From assembly GCF_900110505.1 (NCBI RefSeq), contig NZ_FODZ01000003.1, forward strand, positions 266,056 to 311,844: a stretch of DNA of 45,789 bases, given 5' to 3'. Source of the stretch: Luteibacter sp. UNC138MFCol5.1. Its GTDB lineage: Bacteria > Pseudomonadota > Gammaproteobacteria > Xanthomonadales > Rhodanobacteraceae. The notes beneath the pieces were generated by a model. That model ran no database searches, was not told the DNA's origin, and worked only from the letters and a program-made list of their open reading frames with translations. The position numbers and the translations under genes are program-made. Below, one piece after another: positions 9,996 to 22,469 of this stretch (the first letter of the stretch is position 1; the number at the start of each line of letters is the position of its first letter).

Positions 9996-10102
9996 GTAGG
10001 AGCGCGCCTCGCGCGCGACATCTTTTCGCGAGCGAACCCGGATCTGGCGCGCGAGCTCGGGGTTCCCCGCGAAAGGCTGTCGCGCGCGAGGCGCGCTCCT
10101 AC
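9996..10102. repeat. REPIN-like element, family A copy 1
   Basis: A 107-base element with perfect 25-bp inverted termini (9996-10020 and 10078-10102), starting GTAGGAGCGCGCC and ending with its reverse complement. The inner part carries TTTTCGCGA / CGCGAAAGG. It matches the layout of paired inverted REP sequences. It lies in the divergent fumC/purB promoter region. Confidence 0.9.
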
Positions 10103-10126
10103 GGGGCCAAGGCGCTGGCGGCCCGG

Positions 10127-11535
<1,409 letters not shown>

Positions 11536-11540
11536 CGGCC

Positions 11541-12743
11541 ATGGCCATCAAGACCCCCACCCGGAAAGCCCTCCCCATCGAAGTGCGCGGCAGCGCCAGC
11601 CAGCCGCTGGGCATGAGCGCGGCGCAGTTCCTGCGCGATTACTGGCAGAAGCGCCCGCTGCTGATCCGCAACGCGATCCCGCACTTCGAGGCACCGATCC
11701 AGCCCGACGATCTCGCCGGCCTCGCCTGCGAGGAGGGCGTGCTCGCCCGACTGATCGTCCACGACGAGAAACGCGACCGCTGGACGGTGAAGACCGGCCC
11801 GTTCGACGAAGCCGAGTTCGGCAGGACGCCGAAACGCGAATGGACCCTGCTCGTGCAGGACGTCGACAAGTGGGACGCCGACGTCGCCGCGCTGCTGGAT
11901 CACTTCGCGTTCCTGCCCACCTGGCGCGTGGACGACATCATGGTGTCCTACGCCGAGGACGGCGGTGGCGTCGGTGCGCACGTCGACCAGTACGACGTCT
12001 TCCTCCTGCAGGGCATCGGCCAGCGTCACTGGGCGATCAGCGACGATCCGGACGCACCGCTCGATTTCCGCGACGATGTCGAACTCAAGCAGCTCAAGAC
12101 GTTCGAGCCCACGCACGAATGGCTGCTCGAGCCGGGCGACATGCTCTACCTGCCCCCGGGGGTGCCGCACGACGGCGTCGCGATCGGCGACTGCATGACG
12201 ATCTCCATCGGCATGCGCGCGCCGTCGCAGGCGGAACTGACCGGCGACCTCGCCGACTTCCTCGCCGAGCGGATGCCCGAAGAGCTCCGCTACACCGACC
12301 CCGACCTCGCGCCCGCGAAGCGGGCCGGCGAGATCGACAACGCGGCCCTGAACCGCCTGCGCCAGGCCCTGCCCTTCGCCGCCGCGCTCGACCGCGACCT
12401 GCTGGCCGACTGGTTCGGCCGGTTCATCACGCGCTACCGCAACGCGCAGGACGCCGCGGCGCCACCGAAGGCCACGACGGAGGCGGCGCTAGACAAGGCC
12501 ATCGACGCTGGTGCGACGTTCGTCCGCCACCCGTTCGCCCGCCTCGCCTGGGTGAAGGGAAAGAACGCCGTCACCCTCTACGTCAGCGGCCATGCGTACG
12601 AGACCTCCGCCGAACTCGCGGAACGCCTGTCCGGCGCGCGCGAGGTGACCTTCGACCGCGCGCCGTCGAAGGCCGACCGGGCGACCCTGCTGGCCCTGGT
12701 CAACGACGGCCAGATCGGCATCCGCAAGGGCCGCCGCCGGTGA
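11541..12743 (+). CDS. roxA: Cupin/JmjC-type ribosomal protein uL16 arginine hydroxylase
   Basis: A 400-residue Fe(II)/2-oxoglutarate oxygenase of the YcfD/RoxA family, which in E. coli hydroxylates an arginine of ribosomal protein L16 (uL16). The iron triad is visible as His147, Asp149 (GGGVGAHVDQYD) and His210 (LPPGVPHDG). The N-terminal double-stranded beta-helix is followed by a dimerisation region and a C-terminal winged-helix region (about 300-400), as in the family. It follows purB by 5 bases and overlaps the next gene (GTGA). The assignment to uL16 rests on family similarity. Confidence 0.9.
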   Translation: MAIKTPTRKALPIEVRGSASQPLGMSAAQFLRDYWQKRPLLIRNAIPHFEAPIQPDDLAGLACEEGVLARLIVHDEKRDRWTVKTGPFDEAEFGRTPKREWTLLVQDVDKWDADVAALLDHFAFLPTWRVDDIMVSYAEDGGGVGAHVDQYDVFLLQGIGQRHWAISDDPDAPLDFRDDVELKQLKTFEPTHEWLLEPGDMLYLPPGVPHDGVAIGDCMTISIGMRAPSQAELTGDLADFLAERMPEELRYTDPDLAPAKRAGEIDNAALNRLRQALPFAAALDRDLLADWFGRFITRYRNAQDAAAPPKATTEAALDKAIDAGATFVRHPFARLAWVKGKNAVTLYVSGHAYETSAELAERLSGAREVTFDRAPSKADRATLLALVNDGQIGIRKGRRR

Positions 12744-13231
12744 CCCCGGCGGGCAGGCCGCTGGCGGCGGACGACCGGGCGAGCCTCGAGGCCGCCCTTC
12801 TCCAGCTGCTGGCGGGTGCCCGTCACCGCCTCGCGATCTACCTGCCCACGATGGAGCCGGGCATCCTCGAGAACGAGGCCGCGCTCGCCGAACTGCGCCG
12901 CCTCGCCACCAGCGGCCGCCACGCCCAGGTCCGCATCCTCACGCACGACGCCGAACGCGCCCACCGCGAAGGACACCGGCTGGTCGCGCTCGCGCAGCGG
13001 CTGCCCACCGCCATGACCATCCGCGTGCCGACCGATGAAAGCCACCTGCGCTACGCCTCGGCCTTCGTCACCGATCTCGCCGGTGGCTTTCTGTTCAGGC
13101 CGAGCGCCACCCGGTTCGAGGCCCGCGGCGACCTCGACGCCCCCGGTGAGACCTCTCGCCTGACGGCGTATTTCGACGAAGTCTGGGAGCGGGCCGAGCC
13201 CGCCTGGCAGATAAGACCACTCGGGATCTGA
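12740..13231 (+). CDS. Uncharacterised protein, possible DUF7931/phospholipase-D-like domain
   Basis: A 163-residue cytosolic protein starting at GTG, overlapping the roxA stop by 4 bases (GTGA), so probably translationally coupled. A single alpha/beta domain is suggested by HRLAIYLPTMEPG, VRILTHDAERAHREGHRL and the closing segment YFDEVWERAEPAWQIRPL. The ending resembles small phospholipase-D-like domains annotated next to roxA in Xanthomonadales, which I recall as DUF7931, but no HKD motif is visible and no catalytic role can be claimed. Confidence 0.75.
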   Translation: MTPAGRPLAADDRASLEAALLQLLAGARHRLAIYLPTMEPGILENEAALAELRRLATSGRHAQVRILTHDAERAHREGHRLVALAQRLPTAMTIRVPTDESHLRYASAFVTDLAGGFLFRPSATRFEARGDLDAPGETSRLTAYFDEVWERAEPAWQIRPLGI

Positions 13232-13256
13232 GATCGCCGCGGCACGCGAGATTGGG

Positions 13257-13287
13257 TTGGCGCGGCGCTGCAGCACGGGGCTATAAT
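13257..13287 (+). promoter_or_regulatory. Likely promoter of sucA-sucB
   Basis: TATAAT at 13282-13287 is a consensus -10; TTGGCG at 13257-13262 is the best -35 but gives a 19-base spacer. The start codon is 77 bases downstream, leaving a leader of about 70 nucleotides. Confidence 0.55.
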
Positions 13288-13363
13288 TAACGGATTCTTA
13301 TGCCGCGGGCAGTCCCCACATGCCCCGTGGCAGCCCGTCCTTTTCGTGTGTGCCGGTGGTGAC

Positions 13364-16216
13364 GTGAGCGCAAACCTGATCCGCGAGTTTTCCGAATCCT
13401 CCCAACTCGCCGGCGGCAACGCCGACTACGTAGAGCAAGTCTACGAGGCCTGGCTGGCCGATCCCGGCTCGGTTCCGGCGGAATGGGACGGCTACTTCAA
13501 GACCTTCAAGGGCCGCGAGGCCGGCGACGTCCCCCACTCCGGCGCCATCGCCCGCATCGAGGCCGCGCAGAAACAGCGCCGCTCGGCGGTCGCCGCACCA
13601 GCGGCGGGTTCGGCCGACGACGCCTACGCGCAGAAGCAGGCCGGCGTCCTCCGCCTGCTCACCGCGTACCGATCGCGCGGCCACATCGCGGCCCAGATCG
13701 ACCCGCTCGGCCTGAGCGTGGCGGACATCGACACCCCGGACCTCGGCCTCGCCTTCCACGGCCTGTCCGACGCCGACCTCGACACCGAGTTCGACACCGG
13801 CACCTTCGCGGGCGGCGGCCAGCGCATGAAGCTGCGCGACCTGCTCGCGAAGCTCAAGCAGATCTACACCGGCACCATCGGTGCCGAGTTCATGTACATC
13901 TCCGACTACGACCAGCGTTCGTGGATCTACTCGCGCCTCGAGAAGGCGGCGGGCAATCCGGGCCTGCAGAAGGCGGAGAAGGTTCGCGTCCTCGAAGCGC
14001 TGACGGCGGCCGAAGGCCTCGAGCGCTACCTGCACACGAAGTACGTCGGCCAGAAGCGTTTCTCGCTGGAAGGCGGCGACAGCCTGATCCCGATGGTCGA
14101 CGACGTCGTCCGCGCCGCCGGCGACAACGGCGTCAAGGAAATCGTGATCGGCATGGCCCACCGCGGCCGCCTCAACGTGCTGGTCAACATCCTCGGCAAG
14201 GCCCCCTCGCAGCTCTTCAACGAGTTCGAAGGCAAGTTCGAGCACGACGACAGCCCGATCCACACCGGCGACGTGAAGTACCACATGGGCTTCTCGGCCG
14301 ACGTCAAGACGCCCAACGGCGGCGTGCACGTCGCGCTGGCGTTCAACCCGTCGCACCTGGAGATCGTCAATCCCGTGGTCGCCGGTTCGGTCCACGCGCG
14401 CCAGGCGCGCCGTGGCGATACCGCCCGCGAGAAGTCGGTCGCCCTGCTCATCCATGGCGACGCCGCCTTCGCGGGCCAGGGCGTCAACATGGAACTGATG
14501 CAGATGTCGCAGGTCCGCGGCTTCGCGGTCGGCGGCACGCTGCACATGGTCGTCAACAACCAGGTAGGCTTCACCACCTCGCGTCGCGACGACTCGCGCT
14601 CCACGCTGTACTGCACAGACCTCGCCAAGATGGTCAACGCGCCGGTCTTCCACGTGAACGGCGACGACCCGGAAGCCGTCATCCAGGTCACGCGCCTGGC
14701 GTACGAGTTCCGCAAGCAGTTCAAGAAGGACGTCGTCATCGACCTCGTCTGCTACCGCCGCCACGGCCACAACGAGGCCGACGAGCCGGCGGCCACGCAG
14801 CCGCTGATGTACCAGGTGATCCGCAAGCGTCCCACCACGCGCGACCTCTACGCGCAGGCGCTGGTCAAGGGCGGCACGATCGCCGCCGACGACGGCCAGA
14901 AGATGCTCGACGACTACCGCGGCCGCCTGGAGAAGGGCGAGCCGCTGATCTCCATCGATCCGAATCCGCAACGCGACATCTCGGTCGACTGGACGCGCTT
15001 CCACGGCAACAAGCTGTCGATGGACGTCGATACCGGCGTGTCGCGCGAGACGATGGGCAAGGTGCTCGACGCCCTGCTCGACGTCCCGACCGACGTCACG
15101 CTGCATCCGCGCGTCGCGAAGATCTACGAAGACCGTCGCAAGATGGCCGCCGGCGAACTCCCGGGCGACTGGGGCTTCGCGGAGAACCTCGCGTACGGCA
15201 CGCTGATCGCCGAAGGCAACGACCTCCGCGTCGTGGGCCAGGACGCCGGCCGCGGCACGTTCTTCCACCGTCACGCGGTGCTGCACGACCAGAAGAGCGA
15301 CGAGTGCTACATCCCGCTGCGCAAGATCCGCCAGGGCGCGCGCGTGGAGGTCATCGACTCGCTGCTCTCCGAAGAAGCCGTCATGGCCTTCGAGTACGGC
15401 GAAGCCACCACCTCGCCGGACCAGCTCACCATCTGGGAAGGCCAGTTCGGCGACTTCGCCAACGGCGCCCAGGTCGTGATCGACCAGTTCATCAGCTCGG
15501 GCGAAGCGAAGTGGGACCGCCTCTGCGGCCTCGCGCTGTTCCTCCCGCACGGCTACGAAGGCCAGGGCCCGGAGCACTCCTCCGCGCGTCTCGAGCGCTT
15601 CCTGCAGCTGTGCGCCATGGACAACATGCAGGTCTGCGTGCCGACCACCCCGGCGCAGGCGTTCCACATGATCCGCCGCCAGCAGGTGCGCCCGGTGCGC
15701 AAGCCGCTGATCGTGATGACGCCGAAGTCGCTGCTGCGCCACAAGCTCGCCGTGTCGTCGCTCGACGAACTCGCCAACGGCCGTTTCCAGCTGGTGATCG
15801 GCGAGCATCGCGATCTGCCGGCCAAGAAGGTCAAGCGCGTCGTGCTCTGCTCGGGCAAGGTCTACTACGATCTGCTCGAAGACGCCGAGAAGCGCGGCCT
15901 GAACGATGTCGCCATCGTCCGCGTCGAACAGCTCTACCCGTTCCCGCGCCCGGAAGTCTCGGCCGAACTGGAAAAGTACGCTTCCGCCAAGGAAGTGGTG
16001 TGGTGCCAGGAAGAGCCGATGAACCAGGGCGCCTGGTTCCAGATCCGTCACCACCTGCAGGCCTGCATCGGCCCGAAGCACAGCCTGTCGTACGCCGGCC
16101 GTGCCCGTTCCCCGTCGCCGGCCGCCGGTCACCTCAACACCCATATCGCCGAACAGACGGCGCTCGTCGAACAGGCGCTGGTCGCGCCGGTCGGCACCGA
16201 TCACGCAGCGGAGTAA
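13364..16216 (+). CDS. sucA: 2-oxoglutarate dehydrogenase E1 component
   Basis: SucA, 950 residues, is the thiamine-diphosphate decarboxylase subunit of the 2-oxoglutarate dehydrogenase complex (TCA cycle, 2-oxoglutarate to succinyl-CoA). I chose the GTG at 13364, since [20 protein letters not shown] matches the standard N-terminus that binds E2; an in-frame GTG at 13346 adds only six residues and has no better Shine-Dalgarno. Visible motifs are [29 protein letters not shown], the TPP region GDAAFAGQG and [11 protein letters not shown], and C-terminal EEPMNQGAW. sucB starts 7 bases after the stop. Confidence 0.97.
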   Translation: MSANLIREFSESSQLAGGNADYVEQVYEAWLADPGSVPAEWDGYFKTFKGREAGDVPHSGAIARIEAAQKQRRSAVAAPAAGSADDAYAQKQAGVLRLLTAYRSRGHIAAQIDPLGLSVADIDTPDLGLAFHGLSDADLDTEFDTGTFAGGGQRMKLRDLLAKLKQIYTGTIGAEFMYISDYDQRSWIYSRLEKAAGNPGLQKAEKVRVLEALTAAEGLERYLHTKYVGQKRFSLEGGDSLIPMVDDVVRAAGDNGVKEIVIGMAHRGRLNVLVNILGKAPSQLFNEFEGKFEHDDSPIHTGDVKYHMGFSADVKTPNGGVHVALAFNPSHLEIVNPVVAGSVHARQARRGDTAREKSVALLIHGDAAFAGQGVNMELMQMSQVRGFAVGGTLHMVVNNQVGFTTSRRDDSRSTLYCTDLAKMVNAPVFHVNGDDPEAVIQVTRLAYEFRKQFKKDVVIDLVCYRRHGHNEADEPAATQPLMYQVIRKRPTTRDLYAQALVKGGTIAADDGQKMLDDYRGRLEKGEPLISIDPNPQRDISVDWTRFHGNKLSMDVDTGVSRETMGKVLDALLDVPTDVTLHPRVAKIYEDRRKMAAGELPGDWGFAENLAYGTLIAEGNDLRVVGQDAGRGTFFHRHAVLHDQKSDECYIPLRKIRQGARVEVIDSLLSEEAVMAFEYGEATTSPDQLTIWEGQFGDFANGAQVVIDQFISSGEAKWDRLCGLALFLPHGYEGQGPEHSSARLERFLQLCAMDNMQVCVPTTPAQAFHMIRRQQVRPVRKPLIVMTPKSLLRHKLAVSSLDELANGRFQLVIGEHRDLPAKKVKRVVLCSGKVYYDLLEDAEKRGLNDVAIVRVEQLYPFPRPEVSAELEKYASAKEVVWCQEEPMNQGAWFQIRHHLQACIGPKHSLSYAGRARSPSPAAGHLNTHIAEQTALVEQALVAPVGTDHAAE

Positions 16217-16223
16217 GACAAGC

Positions 16224-17432
16224 ATGTCCATCGAAGTCAAAGTCCCGGTCCTGCCCGAGTCGGTCTCCGACGCGCTCATCGCCACCTGGCACAAGAAAGC
16301 CGGCGACGCGGTCAAGCGCGATGAAAACCTCCTCGACCTCGAGACCGACAAGGTCGTTCTCGAAGTGCCGGCGCCGGTCGACGGCGTGCTGAAGGAAATC
16401 AAGTTCGAGGAAGGCGCCACGGTCACCAGCAGCCAGGTGATCGCCGTGATCGAGGAAGGCGCCGCCGCTGCCGCGCCCGCCCCGGCCGCCGCGCCCGCCG
16501 CCGCCGAGGCGCCGAAGGCCGCGAAGACCGAAGCCGCCGAGCCGAAGGGCGTCGACGAGCTCTCGCCGGCCGGCCGCCGCGTCGCGGTGGAAGAGAACAT
16601 CGACCCGTCCACGGTCGCCGGCACCGGCCGCGACGGTCGCGTGACCAAGGAAGACCTGGTCAACGCCGGCAAGGGTGGCGCCGCCGCCCCGACGGCAGCC
16701 GCCGCGCCGGCCGCGAAGCCGACGCCGGGTTCGCGCCCGGAAGAGCGCGTGCCGATGACCCGCATCCGCACCCGCATCGCCGAGCGCCTGATGCAGTCGA
16801 AGAACTCGATCGCGATGCTCACCTCGTTCAACGAAGTGAACCTCGCCGAGGTCGTCAAGCTGCGCAAGTCGCTGGGGGAGCAGTTCGAGAAGGCGAACGG
16901 CGTGAAGCTCGGCTTCATGAGCTTCTTCGTCAAGGCGGCCACCGAGGCGCTGAAGCGTTACCCGGTGATCAACGCCTCGGTGGACGGCAGCGACATCATC
17001 TACCACGGCTACCAGGACATCTCGATCGCCGTGTCGACCGACAAGGGCCTCGTCACGCCGGTGCTGCGCGACGTCCAGGACATGTCGTTCGCCGACGTCG
17101 AGAAGGGCATCATCGGTTACGCCAAGAAGGCCCGTGACGGCAAGCTCGGCCTGGACGACCTCCAGGGCGGCACCTTCACCATCACCAATGGCGGCACCTT
17201 CGGCTCGCTGCTCTCCACCCCGATCGTGAACCCGCCGCAGAGCGCCATCCTCGGCATGCACACGATCAAGGAGCGCCCGGTCGTCGAGAACGGCCAGATC
17301 GTCGCCGCGCCGATGATGTACATCGCCCTGTCGTACGACCACCGGATCATCGACGGCCGCGACGCCGTGCTGTTCCTGGTCGACATCAAGAACCAGCTCG
17401 AAAACCCGCAGCGGATGCTGCTGGGCCTGTAA
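16224..17432 (+). CDS. sucB: Dihydrolipoyllysine-residue succinyltransferase (E2)
   Basis: SucB, 402 residues, is the core transacylase of the 2-oxoglutarate dehydrogenase complex. In order: lipoyl domain with modified Lys43 ([11 protein letters not shown]), an Ala/Pro/Lys-rich linker (about 78-105), the peripheral-subunit-binding domain ([19 protein letters not shown], about 112-150), a second flexible linker, and the catalytic domain ending in [12 protein letters not shown] with His373 and Asp377. Only one lipoyl domain is present, as expected for SucB. It is cotranscribed with sucA and followed by a hairpin before lpd. Confidence 0.97.
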   Translation: MSIEVKVPVLPESVSDALIATWHKKAGDAVKRDENLLDLETDKVVLEVPAPVDGVLKEIKFEEGATVTSSQVIAVIEEGAAAAAPAPAAAPAAAEAPKAAKTEAAEPKGVDELSPAGRRVAVEENIDPSTVAGTGRDGRVTKEDLVNAGKGGAAAPTAAAAPAAKPTPGSRPEERVPMTRIRTRIAERLMQSKNSIAMLTSFNEVNLAEVVKLRKSLGEQFEKANGVKLGFMSFFVKAATEALKRYPVINASVDGSDIIYHGYQDISIAVSTDKGLVTPVLRDVQDMSFADVEKGIIGYAKKARDGKLGLDDLQGGTFTITNGGTFGSLLSTPIVNPPQSAILGMHTIKERPVVENGQIVAAPMMYIALSYDHRIIDGRDAVLFLVDIKNQLENPQRMLLGL

Positions 17433-17458
17433 TGGCCGGCTGAACCCACATGTGAAGG

Positions 17459-17482
17459 CGGGAGTCGCGAGACTCCCGTTTT
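17459..17482 (+). terminator. Hairpin terminator between sucB and lpd
   Basis: CGGGAGTC / GACTCCCG stem (17459-17466, 17471-17478), GCGA loop, followed by TTTTC. The short T run suggests partial termination that would lower lpd relative to sucAB. Confidence 0.7.
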
Positions 17483-17493
17483 CATGTCCAGAC

Positions 17494-17521
17494 CCCATAT
17501 ATGGGCGGTAGGCAATACCGC
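17494..17521. promoter_or_regulatory. Palindromes in the lpd leader
   Basis: CCCATATATGGG (17494-17505) is a perfect 12-base palindrome. It is followed at once by a small hairpin GCGGTA-GGCAA-TACCGC (17505-17521). Both sit between the sucB hairpin and the lpd Shine-Dalgarno. They could be an operator or a 5' UTR structure; no binding protein is known to me. Confidence 0.4.
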
Positions 17522-17539
17522 AGTGATATCCGGAGCTAA

Positions 17540-18970
<1,431 letters not shown>

Positions 18971-18986
18971 TCGCAAGCCACGAACG

Positions 18987-19024
18987 AAGCCCGCTCATGC
19001 TGGTCGCATGGGCGGGCTTTGTCG
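18987..19024 (+). terminator. Terminator after lpd
   Basis: AAGCCCGCTCATG / CATGGGCGGGCTT, a 13-bp stem with one G-T pair and a seven-base loop, followed by TTTGTCGTTT. It begins 17 bases after the lpd stop. Confidence 0.8.
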
Positions 19025-19035
19025 TTTCGAGGCGG

Positions 19036-19177
19036 GTGTTTTTACCCGATCGCACTCGCGGCCACGAGATCGCCGATACGATCGGCTCCCACCCTTCGGT
19101 AGGAAGGCTGCTACCGGAGGGGTGGGAGCCGATCGTATCGGCGATGCGGCTGGCCGGGCGTGCGGTCGGGTAAACAC
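19036..19177. repeat. Long palindromic repeat (family C), complete copy
   Basis: A 142-base inverted repeat. The outer arms read GTGTTTTTACCCGATCGCAC on the left against GTGCGGTCGGGTAAACAC on the right. The inner arms are a perfect 24-bp match at 19071-19094 and 19120-19143, containing GATCGGCTCCCACCC. It ends 16 bases before the start codon of the LOG-family gene, so that gene's leader would be highly structured. Single-arm relatives occur at 27994 and 30127. Confidence 0.9.
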
Positions 19178-19193
19178 ATCGGGAGACATCGGC

Positions 19194-19796
19194 ATGCGTG
19201 AAATAAAATCCCTCTGCGTCTACTGCGGCTCCAGCAGCGGCGCGCACCCCGAATACACCGAGGCCGCCTGGGCCTTCGGCACGCGCATGGCGCAGGAAGG
19301 CATCGCGCTGGTCTACGGCGGCGGCAAGGTTGGCCTCATGGGCACCGTGGCCGATGCCGTCATCGCGGGCGGCGGCCGCGTCATCGGCGTGATTCCGCGC
19401 CAGCTCGTCGAGAAGGAAGTCGCGCATACGGGGCTCACCGAACTGCACGTCGTCGAGACGATGCACCAGCGCAAGACGCGCATGTACGAGCTGTCCGACG
19501 CGTTCGTCGCCCTGCCGGGCGGCTTCGGCACGATGGACGAGATGTTCGAGATGCTGACCTGGGCGCAGCTTGGCCTGCACGCCTATCCCTGCGCGTTCCT
19601 CGACGTACGGGGCTTCTACCGCAGCCTCGCCGCCACCATGGACCACATGGTGTCCGAGGGCTTCGTCAAGGCGGTGCAGCGCGACCAGGTGTGGTTCGGC
19701 GATGGCATCGACGCGCTCTTCGCGTGGATGCGCGGCTACGAGTCCACGTATGTCCCGAAGTGGATCACTCCGACCTCTGTCGATAGCATCGGCTGA
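19194..19796 (+). CDS. LOG-family protein (TIGR00730), putative nucleotide 5'-monophosphate phosphoribohydrolase
   Basis: A 200-residue Rossmann-fold protein with the two family hallmarks, YGGGKVGLMG and PGGFGTMDEMFE. Characterised members (plant LOG, bacterial YgdH/PpnN relatives) cleave the N-glycosidic bond of cytokinin riboside monophosphates or nucleotide monophosphates. The older label lysine decarboxylase is incorrect for this family. The ATG at 19194 fits the conserved start MREIKSLCVYCGSSSG. Its 5' UTR is almost entirely the family C palindrome. The next gene starts 23 bases after the stop, so the two may be cotranscribed. Confidence 0.9.
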   Translation: MREIKSLCVYCGSSSGAHPEYTEAAWAFGTRMAQEGIALVYGGGKVGLMGTVADAVIAGGGRVIGVIPRQLVEKEVAHTGLTELHVVETMHQRKTRMYELSDAFVALPGGFGTMDEMFEMLTWAQLGLHAYPCAFLDVRGFYRSLAATMDHMVSEGFVKAVQRDQVWFGDGIDALFAWMRGYESTYVPKWITPTSVDSIG

Positions 19797-19819
19797 TCGA
19801 GCCGCCCAGGGAGACACCC

Positions 19820-20812
19820 ATGACATCGTTCCGAGCGTTCCGTATCCACCAGGACGGCGCCGGCCACCGCGCCGGCATCGAAACCATGGACACCGACAGC
19901 CTCTCGCCAGGCGAGGTGCTGGTCCGCGCGGAATGGTCGTCGGTGAATTACAAGGACGCCCTCGCCGGCACCGGCAAGGGCAAGATCCTGCGCACGTACC
20001 CCCTGAACGGCGGCATCGACGTCGCCGGCTCGGTGGTCGCGTCGTCCGATCCCGCCTTCCGGGAGGGCGACAAGGTGCTCGCCACGGGCAGCGGTCTCTC
20101 GGAAACGCTCGACGGCGGCTACGGCGAATACGTGCGCCTGCCCGCCGCCTGGACGGTCGCCCTGCCCGCCACGCTCACCACCCGCGAGGCGATGATCATC
20201 GGCACCGCCGGCTTCACGGCCGCCCTCGCGCTTCTACGCATGACCGAGAACCGCCAGACACCTTCCCTGGGACCGATCGCCATCACCGGCGCCACGGGCG
20301 GCGTCGGCATGCTGGGCATCGACATCTTCAGCGGCGCCGGATACGAGGTCCATGCGATCAGCGGCAAGCCCGATCGCTTCGACTTCCTGCGCGGCATAGG
20401 AGCCACCACCTGCGTCGACCGTCACCAGCTCGCCTTCAGCGGCAAGCCCATGGAATCCGCCCGTTACGGCGGGCTGCTCGACAATGTCGGCGGAGCGACG
20501 CTCGCCGGTTTCCTGCCGGCGATCGCGCCGTACGGCAATGCCGCCATCTGCGGCCTCGCCGGCAGTCCGGCGCTCGAAACGACGGTCATGCCCTTCATCA
20601 TCCGCGGCGTCAGCGTGCTCGGCATCGCCTCGGCCGGCACCGCCCGGGACGTTCGGGACGAGGTGTGGAAGCGCCTCTCCTCGGAGTGGAAGCCACGCCA
20701 CCTCGACACCATCTGCACGAAGGAAGTGGCACTTGAAGACGTGGCAGGCGTCTTCGGTGCGATGCTCGAGGGAGGATCCTTCGGTCGCACGCTCGTCCGG
20801 ATCGCTTCCTGA
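19820..20812 (+). CDS. Acrylyl-CoA reductase-like medium-chain dehydrogenase (YhdH/AcuI family)
   Basis: A 330-residue zinc-free MDR oxidoreductase. The GroES-like N-terminal domain has the family stretch SSVNYKDALAGTGKGKILRTYP and GIDVAGSV. The nucleotide-binding domain has TGATGGVGMLGIDI, a variant glycine motif for NADPH. E. coli YhdH and Rhodobacter AcuI reduce acrylyl-CoA to propionyl-CoA, a detoxification step; the substrate here is by analogy. GGGAG precedes the ATG. It is a likely second gene behind the LOG-family gene. Confidence 0.88.
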   Translation: MTSFRAFRIHQDGAGHRAGIETMDTDSLSPGEVLVRAEWSSVNYKDALAGTGKGKILRTYPLNGGIDVAGSVVASSDPAFREGDKVLATGSGLSETLDGGYGEYVRLPAAWTVALPATLTTREAMIIGTAGFTAALALLRMTENRQTPSLGPIAITGATGGVGMLGIDIFSGAGYEVHAISGKPDRFDFLRGIGATTCVDRHQLAFSGKPMESARYGGLLDNVGGATLAGFLPAIAPYGNAAICGLAGSPALETTVMPFIIRGVSVLGIASAGTARDVRDEVWKRLSSEWKPRHLDTICTKEVALEDVAGVFGAMLEGGSFGRTLVRIAS

Positions 20813-20845
20813 TACCTGCCTGAGCACGTTTGTGTTGCCGCACCA

Positions 20846-20873
20846 TTGATACGGGCGCGGTGGCCGGTAGAAT
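20846..20873 (+). promoter_or_regulatory. Sigma-70-type promoter of the PilH-like gene
   Basis: TTGATA (20846-20851), a 16-base spacer and TAGAAT (20868-20873), 117 bases before the start codon. The leader contains a CCTGCCG-GGA-CGGCAGG hairpin (20931-20947) and a T6 tract. Confidence 0.6.
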
Positions 20874-20990
20874 GGCCGCTCGCCAAGGGCGCCACGCGCG
20901 ACATTTTTTCGTCACCGCGGATCCGCGACACCTGCCGGGACGGCAGGCGTCTTCAAAGAACACATCGGGCACCGACCCGGGGGAAAGTGA

Positions 20991-21356
20991 ATGGCTCGCA
21001 TCCTGATCGTCGACGACTCGCCGTCGCAGCTGCTGGGTATCAAGCGCATCGTCGAAAAGCTGGGCCACGAGGCCATCACCGCCGAAGACGGCGCGCAGGG
21101 TGTCGAGGTCGCGAAGCGCGAAGTCCCCGACCTGATCCTGATGGACGTCGTGATGCCGAACCTCAACGGCTTCCAGGCCACGCGCACCATCAGCAAGGAA
21201 GAAACGACGAAGCACATCCCCATCATCCTGGTGACCACGAAGGACCAGGACACCGACAAGGTGTGGGGTCTGCGCCAGGGCGCGAAGGCTTACGTCGTCA
21301 AGCCGATCAAGGAAGAGGAACTGGTCGCGGCGCTGAAGGAACACCTGCCGGGCTGA
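20991..21356 (+). CDS. pilH: Single-domain response regulator, PilH-like
   Basis: A 121-residue stand-alone receiver domain with no output domain. Phosphorylation site Asp52 (LMDVVMP), acidic pair Asp8/Asp9, Thr83 and Lys104 (VVKPI) are all present. Sequence style (MARILIVDDSPSQLLGIKRIVEKLGHE) matches PilH of the Pil-Chp twitching-motility pathway, which modulates type IV pilus retraction. The rest of the Pil-Chp cluster is not in the window, so it is an orphan here and could serve another chemotaxis-like pathway. GGGGGAAAG precedes the ATG. Confidence 0.85.
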   Translation: MARILIVDDSPSQLLGIKRIVEKLGHEAITAEDGAQGVEVAKREVPDLILMDVVMPNLNGFQATRTISKEETTKHIPIILVTTKDQDTDKVWGLRQGAKAYVVKPIKEEELVAALKEHLPG

Positions 21357-21392
21357 AGAATGGACGGTGGTACAGGAGCACGGCCGTCCGCC

Positions 21393-21487
21393 GTAGGAGC
21401 GCGCCCTGCGCGCGACAGCTCTTCGCGAAATAGCTCAGGACCTCAGCGTCCGGCCCAAAAGCTGTCGCGCGCAGGGCGCGCTCCTAC
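21393..21487. repeat. REPIN-like element, family A copy 2
   Basis: A 95-base element with perfect 28-bp inverted termini (21393-21420, 21460-21487) beginning GTAGGAGCGCGCCCTGCGCG. It has the same head, length class and TTCGCGAAA inner motif as the copies at 9996 and 23633. It lies in the convergent gap between pilH and cbpA and could double as a bidirectional terminator. Confidence 0.92.
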
Positions 21488-21522
21488 AGATCCCCGGCAA
21501 GCGGTCCGTCCGGCGGTAAGCC

Positions 21523-22434
21523 TCACCCCCGCCGCGGATCGAAACCCGCGAAGGCATCCTTGAATTCCGCGTAGGCCGCCTGCTCCTCGTGCGTTTCCGG
21601 CACGGGCACGCGGATCTCCAGCACGACGATCTGGTCGCCCGGCTCCGAACCGGGCAGGCCACGCCCCTTCAGGCGCAGCTTGCGTCCTGACTGCGAGCCC
21701 GCGGGAATGCGCAGGTCCACGTGCCCGCCGAGCGTGGGCACCGGGACGGTCGCACCGAGCGCCGCTTCCCACGGCGTGATCGGCAGCACATGCGTCACGG
21801 TGCGTCCGTCGAGACGGAACCGGCTGTCGTCGCGGATGGCGATTTCCAGCAGCAGGTCGCCCGAGGGGCCGCCGCCGGTGCCCGGATGGCCCTGGCCACC
21901 CAGCCGGATCGTCTGGCCCGACGTGATGCCGGCCGGAATCTTCACCTCCAGCACCCGCTCGCCACCCGACGAGTCGTTCAGCACCACACGCGTCTTGCCG
22001 CCGTTGTACGCGGTCTGCAGGTCGGTCTCGATCCGGGCCTGGATGTCCCGGCCGCGGCGCGCCTGCGCCTGCTGGCCGCGCCCACGGCCGCCGCCGAACA
22101 GGCTTTCGAAGAAATCGCTGAAGTCGCCGGCACCGCGGCCACCCATGTCGCCGAAGTCGAACCCGCCGCCCTGCTGTCCCCAGCCCGGAGGCGGCCGGAA
22201 CTGCTCGCCCTGCCGGTAGCCACCCGCGCGGAACTGGTCGTACTGCCGACGCTTTTCCGGATCCTTCAGGGCCTCGTTCGCCTCGTTGATGGCCTTGAAC
22301 TTCTCTTCGGCCCCCGGCTCCTTGTTCTTGTCGGGGTGGTACTTGCGGGCAAGCTTGCGGTACGCCGCCTTGATCTCGGCGTCGGTCGCTTCGGGCTTGA
22401 CCCCTAGTGTCTCGTAGTAATCCTTGAACTCCAC
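21523..22434 (-). CDS. cbpA: DnaJ-class co-chaperone, curved-DNA-binding protein A type
   Basis: A 303-residue J-domain protein (J domain 1-70, HPD at 33-35) with a Gly/Phe-rich linker (about 75-120, [18 protein letters not shown]) and two C-terminal substrate-binding beta domains. It lacks the CXXCXGXG zinc repeats, which separates it from DnaJ and fits CbpA. It would stimulate DnaK and, in E. coli, also binds curved DNA. The start is a GTG at 22434 (read as [18 protein letters not shown]) with GGGAG 6 bases upstream. It lies 93 bases downstream of hsp20 on the same strand, so readthrough from the heat-shock gene is likely. Confidence 0.93.
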   Translation of the reverse strand: MEFKDYYETLGVKPEATDAEIKAAYRKLARKYHPDKNKEPGAEEKFKAINEANEALKDPEKRRQYDQFRAGGYRQGEQFRPPPGWGQQGGGFDFGDMGGRGAGDFSDFFESLFGGGRGRGQQAQARRGRDIQARIETDLQTAYNGGKTRVVLNDSSGGERVLEVKIPAGITSGQTIRLGGQGHPGTGGGPSGDLLLEIAIRDDSRFRLDGRTVTHVLPITPWEAALGATVPVPTLGGHVDLRIPAGSQSGRKLRLKGRGLPGSEPGDQIVVLEIRVPVPETHEEQAAYAEFKDAFAGFDPRRG

Positions 22435-22469
22435 AGGCTCTCCCGCGCTTGTGTCGACCTGCCAAAAAT

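Noticed and set aside
13298-16942. 1214-codon open frame antisense to sucA/sucB
   Set aside because: It mirrors two unmistakable TCA genes and has no family motifs, Shine-Dalgarno or plausible composition.
20893-20911. Truncated family A repeat before pilH (CGCGCGACATTTTTTCG)
   Set aside because: It resembles the inner edge of the copy at 9996, but with no head GTAGGAGC and no second arm the match is too short to call.
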